This document shows, piece by piece, positions 54,881 to 61,384 of a stretch of 64,000 nucleotides of DNA. The notes below the pieces were generated by a model. That model was not told where the DNA came from. It saw nothing but the letters and a program-made list of their open reading frames with translations, and searched no databases. Each line of letters opens with the position of its first letter. Positions within the stretch are counted from its first letter, which is position 1. The translations under genes were made by a program, and so were the position numbers. The DNA comes from Flavobacteriales bacterium (GTDB taxonomy: Bacteria > Bacteroidota > Bacteroidia > Flavobacteriales_F > PHOS-HE28). The DNA lies in assembly GCA_016703105.1 (NCBI GenBank), contig JADJCS010000016.1, positions 1 through 64,000 on the forward strand. Direction: 5' to 3'.

Positions 54881-57037
54881 ATGGTCTTGCCGATGGAACG
54901 AAGGGAGCGGCTATGGAGCGGTGTGGTGCGTGCGCCGATGATGCGCATCACCTGCCCGTTCGCGCTGGGCCTTCTGGTCGGAGGTCTTCGCTGGCCCGAT
55001 GAGGATCGGTTGTGGTTGGCGGCCGGTGGCACCGTCCTGCTTTTCGCGATCCTCACACTTTGGAAGATCAGGTTCCGGTGGCGCTGGTGGATCGGCCCTT
55101 CCATGGCTTTGGCCATGCTGTGCTGCGGTATGCTTTGGTGGCCCGTGAGAACGCCTCCTGTTCGGCATCACCCTGCGGCGCAGCGGGAAGCACCCTGGCT
55201 GGTGGAACTCACCACCCTGCAAGGCCTGTCGGATCGCACCGCACGATTCGATGCCTGGCTGCTCGCTGCAGGCGATAGCACCGGCTTGATCCCCGAACAC
55301 GAACTGGTGCAGCTCACGCTTCTTCGGGAGGATACCGCCCCCGTGCCCGTGGCTGGCGATAGGTTATTGATCATGGCGCGCTTCGAGCCGATCGATCGCC
55401 TGCCGGATCCCGGAGGGTTCGATGCGCGCGCCTGGGCCGCCTCGCGCGGGATCCACCGCCAGGCATTGGTGTCCATGGAGGACTATGTGGCGATCGGGCA
55501 CACAACGACATGGACGGATGTGTTCGCTCCCGCGCAGCAGAGGATCTCCTCATGGTTGCTGTCCAGCGGATTGCCGGATCGCGAACGGGCCTTGGTGAAA
55601 GCGCTCGTCCTGGGTATTCGGGATGAACTCGCAGATGACCAGAAGGCCTCGTTCGCACGCAGCGGTACCATGCACGTGCTGGCCGTGAGCGGCATGCACG
55701 TCGCGTTGATCTATGCGGTGCTCATCACCTTGCTGTCGTGGATGGGCAAAGGTCCGCGCGCCCGGCTCGTTCGGCTCGCGATCGTCCTGCTGCTGCTTTG
55801 GGGTTATGCCGGCCTCACAGGCGCGACGCCATCCGTGCTCCGGGCCACGGTGATGTGCAGCCTCTTCGTGGTGGCGGCTTCGATGCAGCGCCGCACGGAA
55901 GCCCTGAACACGCTCTTCGGTGCAGCGTTCGTCCTGCTGCTCTGGGACCCGCTGATGATCGGGCAGCTCAGTTTCCAACTTTCGTTCCTGGCGGTGCTCG
56001 GGATCATCTTGTGCTACGATCCGTTGCGGCGGTTATGGAACCCGGCGAATTGGGTGCTAAGGCAGATCTGGTCGTTGATCGCTGTGTCATTGGCCGCACA
56101 GCTCTTCACCACGCCGCTCACGTTGTATGTCTTCCAGGCCTTCCCGGTCTGGTTCCTGCCTGCCAACGTGTTGGTATGCACCCTGGTGAATTTCGCGGTG
56201 GTCGGAGGGCTCTTGCTGCTCCCGTTCCACGCGGTGCCCTACGTGGGTCCTTTCATTTCGGATGCGCTCGCCGGCCTCGTTCTGCTCCTCGGGAAGTCCA
56301 CCGATCTGTTCGCCGGACTTCCGGGCGCATATCCAGTGGTGCGCATCGGCCTCGCGCAATGCCTATTGCTCTATTTGATGATCGGCCTCTTCGCGCTGGG
56401 CTGGCTCGGTGGCGTACGCTGGGCGAAGTGGGTCGGACTCTGCACTGTTCCGCTCTTCCTGTTCACTTGGGCGCTGCGCGAAGGACAGGGGCGGGACCAG
56501 CGGAGTTTCACCGCTCTGGATCGTCGGGATGGAGTGGTCGCCCTTCTGCGGCATGCCACCGAGGCCTTGCTCTACAAGCAGTTCGACACTTCCACAGTGC
56601 GACTACCGAAGCAGCTCGAGGGATACGAACGGGCAACGGGAACGACCATCGTGACGACCGTCGCGACCGCCGATGTCCAGGGCGGAACACATCGCACCAT
56701 CCGGAGCTCCCTGGCAGGTGGTGGGGCTTGGATGTCCGAGGGGATCTCGGTGCTGTTCCTTTCCGATACCACCGTGGTTGATACTACTATGGCCACACGG
56801 TTCGATGTGATCGTCGTTTTGAGCGGGGAAGCGGAAGAGCATGGATCCGTGCTGCGACTGCTCGTCTCCGGCGGCGCAGCGGTGCTCTCACCCGCTTTGG
56901 ACGGCCTGCAACGATGGCGCTGGCGGCAATACTGCGAGGCGATGTCCGTCGCGTGCCATGATGTACGACGCGATGGGGCCTTCATCTTTGTGCCCCATGC
57001 TCGTGGACCGGATACGATGGCATCGCGTGAGCGATGA
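54881..57037 (+). CDS. comEC: ComEC/Rec2 competence-type membrane protein (no C-terminal beta-lactamase domain seen)
   Basis: 718 residues. N-terminal helices (FALGLLVGGL, VLLFAILTLWKI), a soluble DUF4131-like region (RTARFDAWLLAAGDSTGLIP, DRLLIMARFEPIDRLPDP), and the channel domain starting HVLAVSGMHVALIYAVLITL, then KGPRARLVRLAIVLLLLWGY, GATPSVLRATVMCSLFVVAA and PLMIGQLSFQLSFLAVLGI, the ComEC core signatures. Several helices follow. It is thought to take single-stranded DNA across the inner membrane. The C-terminal part (FDVIVVLSGEAEEHGSVLRL) shows no HxHxDH motif, so the metallo-beta-lactamase domain of longer ComEC forms is missing or strongly degenerate, as is common in Bacteroidota. The Rieske gene begins 41 bases before its stop. 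Confidence 0.9.
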   Translation: MVLPMERRERLWSGVVRAPMMRITCPFALGLLVGGLRWPDEDRLWLAAGGTVLLFAILTLWKIRFRWRWWIGPSMALAMLCCGMLWWPVRTPPVRHHPAAQREAPWLVELTTLQGLSDRTARFDAWLLAAGDSTGLIPEHELVQLTLLREDTAPVPVAGDRLLIMARFEPIDRLPDPGGFDARAWAASRGIHRQALVSMEDYVAIGHTTTWTDVFAPAQQRISSWLLSSGLPDRERALVKALVLGIRDELADDQKASFARSGTMHVLAVSGMHVALIYAVLITLLSWMGKGPRARLVRLAIVLLLLWGYAGLTGATPSVLRATVMCSLFVVAASMQRRTEALNTLFGAAFVLLLWDPLMIGQLSFQLSFLAVLGIILCYDPLRRLWNPANWVLRQIWSLIAVSLAAQLFTTPLTLYVFQAFPVWFLPANVLVCTLVNFAVVGGLLLLPFHAVPYVGPFISDALAGLVLLLGKSTDLFAGLPGAYPVVRIGLAQCLLLYLMIGLFALGWLGGVRWAKWVGLCTVPLFLFTWALREGQGRDQRSFTALDRRDGVVALLRHATEALLYKQFDTSTVRLPKQLEGYERATGTTIVTTVATADVQGGTHRTIRSSLAGGGAWMSEGISVLFLSDTTVVDTTMATRFDVIVVLSGEAEEHGSVLRLLVSGGAAVLSPALDGLQRWRWRQYCEAMSVACHDVRRDGAFIFVPHARGPDTMASRER

Positions 57038-57359
57038 CCGGGTGAGCGCATTGCCGGAAGGTGCATTGGTGCGCGCTGTGGTCGCGAGCAAGGCCGTGTG
57101 TTTCATACGATCCGGTGGTGGCATGCGCGCGGTACTGGACCAATGTCCCCACCAGGGAAAGAGCTTTCAGGGCGGCTGGTGCGAGGAGGGTTTCCTCGTC
57201 TGCCCCTGGCACCGGTTCCAGTTCGATCCCACGACCGGCCGGTCCCGGCACGGCACCACCACCCACCTCACCACGTTCCCCTTGGAGATGCGCGCGGACG
57301 GCCTCTACATCGGTTTCGAGTACACCACCTTCAGCCTCTTCGGCTTGGACCTGTGGTAG
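56997..57359 (+). CDS. Small Rieske [2Fe-2S] protein
   Basis: 120 residues from the ATG at 56997, which begins within comEC (overlap of 41 bases); the longer upstream in-frame reading is antisense-free overlap only and was not used. The Rieske ligands are CPHQG (Cys-x-His) and CPWHRFQFD (Cys-x-x-His) with 15-17 residues between, inside AVLDQCPHQGKSFQGGWCEE and GFLVCPWHRFQFDPTTG. Standalone soluble Rieske proteins of this size act as electron carriers for oxygenases or nitrite reductases; the partner is not in the window. The overlap with comEC suggests translation coupling. Confidence 0.9.
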   Translation: MLVDRIRWHRVSDDRVSALPEGALVRAVVASKAVCFIRSGGGMRAVLDQCPHQGKSFQGGWCEEGFLVCPWHRFQFDPTTGRSRHGTTTHLTTFPLEMRADGLYIGFEYTTFSLFGLDLW

Positions 57360-57365
57360 CGTCCA

Positions 57366-58247
57366 TCAGAGCGCGCTGAGCGGATAGGTCTCTTTCAACC
57401 GAACGCCCTTTTCGGTGCGTTCGACGGTAGCACACTGGTTCACGGGATCGTGTTCGAAGAAGAGCACGAACTGTTCGTCGGCCGCGCGCTCCAGGAATTT
57501 GCCCTTCTCCTCCATGGTGAGCAGGGGGCGCGTATCGTAGGCCATCACCCACGGCAGCGGGATGTGGTGAACGCTGGGAAGCAGATCGGCCATGTAGCAA
57601 AGCGTACGGCCTTTGTACTGCAGGTGGGGGATCATCATGGCATCCGTGTGTCCGTTCACCAAGAGCGCATCGAACCCAGGGAAGAGGTCTTTCAAGTATT
57701 CATTCTCGGGATGTGCCCCCCTCTCCCCGGAAGAGGGGCCAGGGGTGAGGACGAATTTGAGCTGCCCGCTCTCCTGGATGGGCAGGATGTTCTCCTTCAG
57801 GAACGAGGCCTTCTCCCGTGGATTGGGTTTGGTGGCCCACTCCCAATGACGTTGGTTGCTCCAGTACGTCGCGTTCTTGAACGCCGGCGCGAAGCCTTCC
57901 CCCTGGCGCGCGATGCTGCCGCCACAATGGTCGAAATGCAAATGGGTAAGGAACATGTCCGTGACATCATCACGCGAGAAACCATGTTTGCGCAGTGATC
58001 CGTCCAAAGTGTCGTCACCGTGCAGATCATAGTGCGCGAAGAACTTCGCGTCCTGCTTGTCGCCTATGCCGTTGTCGATCAGGATCAGGCGGTCGCCGGT
58101 CTTCACCAGCAGGCAGCGCATGGCCCACGTGCATAGGTTCTTTTCGTCAGGCGGGTGCTGCTTGCTCCAAAGTGTGCGCGGCACCACGCCGAACATGGCG
58201 CCGCCATCCAGTTTGAAGAAGCCGGTGTCGATCACATACAGTTCCAT
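57366..58247 (-). CDS. MBL-fold metallo-hydrolase (lactonase-like) with a REP-like insert in frame
   Basis: 293 residues. The metal site FLTHLHFDHCGGSI (HxHxDH) is intact, LLVNGHTDAMMIPHLQYKG provides the third-ligand His and KGRTLCYMADLLPSVHHIPL a later metal-binding Asp and His. The pattern MRCLLVKTGDRLILIDNGIG is typical of the N-acyl homoserine lactonase-like group and of related hydrolases; the actual substrate cannot be decided. Between KFV and ENEYLKDLF the protein carries about 13 extra residues (LTPGPSSGERGAHP) encoded by a CCCCTCT..AGAGGGG palindrome, see the separate repeat entry. Convergent with the Rieske gene, 6 bases apart. Confidence 0.87.
   Translation of the reverse strand: MELYVIDTGFFKLDGGAMFGVVPRTLWSKQHPPDEKNLCTWAMRCLLVKTGDRLILIDNGIGDKQDAKFFAHYDLHGDDTLDGSLRKHGFSRDDVTDMFLTHLHFDHCGGSIARQGEGFAPAFKNATYWSNQRHWEWATKPNPREKASFLKENILPIQESGQLKFVLTPGPSSGERGAHPENEYLKDLFPGFDALLVNGHTDAMMIPHLQYKGRTLCYMADLLPSVHHIPLPWVMAYDTRPLLTMEEKGKFLERAADEQFVLFFEHDPVNQCATVERTEKGVRLKETYPLSAL
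57716..57750. repeat. REP-like palindrome inside the MBL hydrolase gene
   Basis: CCCCTCT (57718-57724) and AGAGGGG (57732-57738) form a 7-bp stem around CCCCGGA, and CCAGGGGTGAGG follows. This closely resembles the short CCCCTCTCC..GGAGAGGGG palindromes dispersed between genes in many bacteria. Here it is read in frame and adds residues to the protein, without a stop codon. Confidence 0.65.
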
Positions 58248-58274
58248 GGGGCGAAGATCGCGTTCCGCTCAGCG

Positions 58275-58282
58275 TATTCTTG
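58275..58282 (+). promoter_or_regulatory. Putative -7 box (TATTCTTG) of the zeta-like gene
   Basis: TATTCTTG, one mismatch to TAnnTTTG, ends 4 bases before the ATG at 58287. It lies 28 bases from the divergent MBL hydrolase start. Confidence 0.4.
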
Positions 58283-58286
58283 TGCC

Positions 58287-58810
58287 ATGGCGAAGCGCCG
58301 TCCACGGTGTATAGTTATCGCAGGCCCCAACGGTGCGGCAAGACCACCTTCGCGCGGGAGTTCCTGCCGAAGGATGCGGGCATTCTCCACTTCGTGAACG
58401 CGGACCTGATAGCGGCCGGGCTTTCACCGCTTGAACCTGCCGCAGCGCAAGTGGCGGCGGCAAGGATCTTTCTGGAGGAATTGGACCGCCTGGCCTCAGC
58501 GCGGGCCGACTTCGCCTTCGAGACCACATTAAGCGGTCGTGGGTACATGGAACGGCTTCAACGATGGAAGGCGGCAGGCTATCGAGTGGAGATCGTGTTC
58601 CTGAAGTTGCCGAACGTGCAGTTGGCGCTGAAGCGTGTGGCGTTGCGCGTGAAGCAAGGGGGGCATCATGTGCCCGAGGCAGATGTAAGGCGACGCTTTG
58701 TTCGCGGTTGGCTTAATTTTGAAACCGTCTATAAGAGGATCGTTGACGGCTGGACCGTTTTCGACAACACTGGCGACACACTCAAACTCATCGACCGTTC
58801 ACATGGCTAA
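58287..58810 (+). CDS. Zeta-toxin-like P-loop kinase (one frameshift)
   Basis: 174 residues after restoring one base. The ATG at 58287 gives MAKRRPRCIVIAGPNGA, and with a third G added at 58337-58338 it continues as GKTTFAREFLPKDAGILHFV, an intact Walker A (GPNGAGKTT). Then NADLIAAGLSPLEPAAAQVA (the NxD motif of zeta toxins), FAFETTLSGRGYMERLQRWK (the GxxE-type region), VEIVFLKLPNVQLALKRVAL and HHVPEADVRRRFVRGWLNF, then VFDNTGDTLKLIDRS. Zeta toxins phosphorylate UDP-N-acetylglucosamine; relatives of this short type have uncertain targets. The tiny gene at 58803 overlaps its stop by 8 bases, so the two form a pair. Confidence 0.82.
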
Positions 58811-58961
58811 GTCCACTGCCGGGAAGGAACACGATGAATTCGTGGCGGCCGTTGGTCGTGCGCTGAAACGTGCGGCGAAGGTGGCTCGCAAGACGGCTCG
58901 CATGCACGGCACCCCGATCGCCCTTTGGCGCGATGGGAGGGTGGTGCTGGAGAAGCCATAG
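58803..58961 (+). CDS. Small basic protein paired with the zeta-like kinase (possible antitoxin or partner)
   Basis: 52 residues from the ATG at 58803, overlapping the zeta-like gene by 8 bases. The N-terminal half is a charged helix (KEHDEFVAAVGRALKRAAKV) rich in Ala, Lys and Arg; the C-terminal half is ARMHGTPIALWRDGRVVLEK, a short beta-type motif resembling the end segments of small proteins that accompany zeta-like kinases in other genomes, as far as I recall. Not in any family I can name. The tight overlap and order (kinase first) are like a two-gene toxin-antitoxin unit, but this is inference. mpl follows 79 bases later in the same orientation. Confidence 0.6.
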   Translation: MAKSTAGKEHDEFVAAVGRALKRAAKVARKTARMHGTPIALWRDGRVVLEKP

Positions 58962-59028
58962 ACTCTACCCACATCCCGTCGTTGAAGCATTCCATGCGCA
59001 CGTGCGCGCCTGAGCCCGTGTGTACCCG

Positions 59029-59036
59029 CACCTTCG
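59029..59036 (+). promoter_or_regulatory. Putative -7 box (CACCTTCG) of mpl
   Basis: CACCTTCG ends 4 bases before the ATG at 59041. First base differs from the consensus T; weak call. Confidence 0.3.
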
Positions 59037-59040
59037 CACC

Positions 59041-60402
59041 ATGCGCACGGTCCATTTCATCGCCATCGGCGGCAGCGCCATGCACAACCTGGCGATCGCC
59101 CTGCACCAGAAGGGCTTCGAGGTGACCGGCAGCGATGACGAGATCTTCGAGCCCAGCCGCAGTCGCCTCGATCGCTTAGGGCTGCTTCCGGAGAAACTGG
59201 GTTGGGATCCGTTCCGCATCCACAGCGGCTTGGATGCCGTGATCCTGGGCATGCACGCCCGCGCGGACAATCCCGAACTCGTTCGGGCGCAGGAGTTGGG
59301 CATCCCGGTGTTCAGCTATCCCTCCTACTTCCACGAGCAGACGAAGGACAAGACCCGTATGGTGGTCGGGGGCAGCCATGGCAAGACCACGATCACGAGC
59401 ATGATCATCCACGTGCTGCGCCATGCGAACGTGGAGTTCGACTACCTGGTCGGTGCGCAGCTCGAAGGCTTCGATTGCATGGTGCGGCTGAGCCCGAGCA
59501 GTCAGGTGGCCATCATTGAGGGGGATGAATACCTCGCGTCGGCGCTGGAGCCCGTGCCGAAGTTCCACCTGTACCGCCCGGACATCGCGTTGATCAGCGG
59601 GATCGCGTGGGACCACATCAACGTTTTCAAGACCTTCGAGAGTTATGTGGAGCAGTTCCGCAAGTTCATCGAGGTGATCGAGCCCGGCGGGAAGCTCATC
59701 TACTGCGCGGAAGATGGGGAGGTGCGCCAACTTGCCGAAGAGCCTGGGGTAAAAGCAGTGCCCATCCCATACGGCGTGCCGACACACCGCATCGCGGATG
59801 GTGTGACCGTGCTATCGACCACGATGGGGGAAGTGCCCTTGCAGGTCTTCGGCCGCCACAACCTGATGAATTTGGAAGGTGCGCGCCATGTGTGCCATCA
59901 GTTGGGGATCGGGGACAAGACGTTCTTCGAAGCGATCCGCACCTTCCACGGTGCGGCGAAGCGCCTGGAGAAACTGGCGGAGAACGGACAACGGGTGGTG
60001 TTCAAGGATTTCGCCCATTCGCCCAGCAAGTTGAAAGCCACGGTGGAAGCGGTGCGCGAGCAGTTCCCAGGCCGCAGGCTGGTGGCCTGCATGGAACTGC
60101 ACACGTACAGCAGCCTCAGCGAGAACTTTCTCGACCAATACGCCGGGGCGATGGATCAGGCGGATGCGGCGATCGTGTTCTACGACCCGCACGCGGTGCA
60201 ACTGAAGCGGCTGCCACCGATCCCGCCGGAGCGCATCCAACGTGCGTTCGGAAATGACAAGCTCCGTGTCGTGAACGACCCGATCGAACTGATGGGCGCG
60301 CTTCGCGACGGTCAGCATGGCCCCGGCGTTCTGCTGATGATGAGCAGTGGCAACTTCGGTGGGCTCGACCTGGAGGCGATGGCCGAAGCCTACATCGCCT
60401 GA
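59041..60402 (+). CDS. mpl: UDP-N-acetylmuramate:L-alanyl-gamma-D-glutamyl-meso-diaminopimelate ligase
   Basis: 453 residues from the ATG at 59041, which fits the family N-terminus VHFIAIGGSAMHNLAIALHQ. Mpl recycles the tripeptide from peptidoglycan turnover onto UDP-MurNAc. Mur ligase motifs: the N-terminal UDP-binding loop, P-loop VVGGSHGKTTITSMI (GSHGKTT), IIEGDEYLASALEP, ISGIAWDHINVFKTFESYVE, GRHNLMNLEGARHVCHQLGI, KDFAHSPSKLKATVEA and the C-terminal MSSGNFGGLDLEAMAEAY. Length is as expected. Its presence indicates diaminopimelate-type peptidoglycan and fits with the lytic transglycosylase and PBP1C in the window. Confidence 0.95.
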   Translation: MRTVHFIAIGGSAMHNLAIALHQKGFEVTGSDDEIFEPSRSRLDRLGLLPEKLGWDPFRIHSGLDAVILGMHARADNPELVRAQELGIPVFSYPSYFHEQTKDKTRMVVGGSHGKTTITSMIIHVLRHANVEFDYLVGAQLEGFDCMVRLSPSSQVAIIEGDEYLASALEPVPKFHLYRPDIALISGIAWDHINVFKTFESYVEQFRKFIEVIEPGGKLIYCAEDGEVRQLAEEPGVKAVPIPYGVPTHRIADGVTVLSTTMGEVPLQVFGRHNLMNLEGARHVCHQLGIGDKTFFEAIRTFHGAAKRLEKLAENGQRVVFKDFAHSPSKLKATVEAVREQFPGRRLVACMELHTYSSLSENFLDQYAGAMDQADAAIVFYDPHAVQLKRLPPIPPERIQRAFGNDKLRVVNDPIELMGALRDGQHGPGVLLMMSSGNFGGLDLEAMAEAYIA

Positions 60403-60947
60403 CGCGTGCGCACCAGCGGCCGGACCACCTTGTGCAAGAGCACGGTGACGAGCAAGGTGTTGAAAGCCGCCAGCAGCAGCATCAGGAAGAAGGAGAGGCT
60501 GGCGTAGTTGAACGGAGAGAAGAACTCCGAGAACCGCGCACGCGCGTCCGCCTCATCCTTTCCAGCCAGCACGGCCTGGTCCACCAGCGCATTAACATGC
60601 ACGGGGAAGGATGTGACGTCCATCCAGGTGTAGAAGGCATAGAGGAAGAAGCCCGTGAGCAGTACGTACAGCGCGGAGGCGCGCAAGCCCTCCCGGAAGA
60701 GTTGCATGATGCTGGCTTCCGGCGATGCGAGCAACTCCGCACGACCGACAAGGAAGGGGATCAGCACCAGCGCGAACAAATGTGCTGGCATGTAGAACGG
60801 AGGTTCCGGCGCGTGGCCCGTGCTGAAGAGCGCCATGCGCAGCCCCATGCTCAGCGAAGCGATGATGAACGCGATCCTCATGTACGGGTTGAAAGGGGTA
60901 GGAGCGGGGGCAGGCGCAAGAGGGCCGTCAGCGTTTCTTTGGTTCAA
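60390..60947 (-). CDS. Four-helix membrane protein, DUF4199-like
   Basis: 185 residues. Helices at about 22-42 (MRIAFIIASLSMGLRMALF), 52-68 (MPAHLFALVLIPFLVG), 88-107 (GLRASALYVLLTGFFLYAFY) and 150-175 (SFFLMLLLAAFNTLLVTVLL). A periplasmic loop lies between the third and fourth. The pattern REGLRASALYVLLTGFFLYAFYTW, shortened here to its core, is that of DUF4199 proteins of Bacteroidota, whose role is unknown. Convergent with mpl, overlapping its 3' end by 13 bases. The Pro/Ala-rich first 20 residues may not be translated; Met23 is a later start. Confidence 0.65.
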   Translation of the reverse strand: MNQRNADGPLAPAPAPTPFNPYMRIAFIIASLSMGLRMALFSTGHAPEPPFYMPAHLFALVLIPFLVGRAELLASPEASIMQLFREGLRASALYVLLTGFFLYAFYTWMDVTSFPVHVNALVDQAVLAGKDEADARARFSEFFSPFNYASLSFFLMLLLAAFNTLLVTVLLHKVVRPLVRTRQAM

Positions 60948-61311
60948 CCGCTCCGTACTTTGAAGGGTTCTCGATCATGTCGCCGAGCATGCGTCCTACG
61001 TCCTCAGATACTTCAAGGATCGGAGCGACGTCCATTTTGGTTACATATCCACAAGCCACTGCATGGTCCAACCAAACTTGAGTTTCCGCGTTCTCGCCGT
61101 CGCAATCAGTCATTTTCGCCGCGAAATGTAAAGGGTACCTCTTCTTACGATACCCTTCGGCGAATTAGGCGGTCAATCAGCGTGAGGATCGTCTGATCTG
61201 ATCCGTTAGAGAGTATGTCTCTTCTTTCGGAAAGCGCTTCGACAGGTGGAATACCAAGTTCGCCATTTCGAAGGCCTTCTTGTACAGCGTCATGTCCTTG
61301 AAGCCAGCCAT
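60928..61311 (-). pseudogene. Four-helix bundle protein (23S rRNA intervening-sequence type) with two in-frame stops
   Basis: From the ATG at 61311 the frame reads MAGFKDMTLYKKAFEMANLV, then LSKRFPKEETYSLTDQIRRSSR, shortened here to its core, a TGA (61179-61177), four codons, a TAA (61167-61165), then FAEGYRKKRYPLHFAAKMTD and ENAETQVWLDHAVACGY to EVGRMLGDMIENPSKYGA-like sequence with EDVGRMLGDMIENP. Family members have RSVxANIAEGYR at the interrupted place. Both halves stay in one frame, 127 codons in all, so the damage is point mutation, not an indel. Recently inactivated or, less likely, two substitution errors. The function of the family is unclear. Confidence 0.8.
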
Positions 61312-61384
61312 GGTGTGGGGTGTTGTTCGGCAAAAGATACCGATCCCTTCCACGCAGGACGTGCTCTTGCCCCTGCTCCTGAAC

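Noticed and set aside
61121..61130. TACATTTCGC on the minus strand, a perfect-looking -7 box
   Set aside because: It lies within the coding sequence of the four-helix-bundle pseudogene (YPLHFAAKM), so the likeness is by codon choice.
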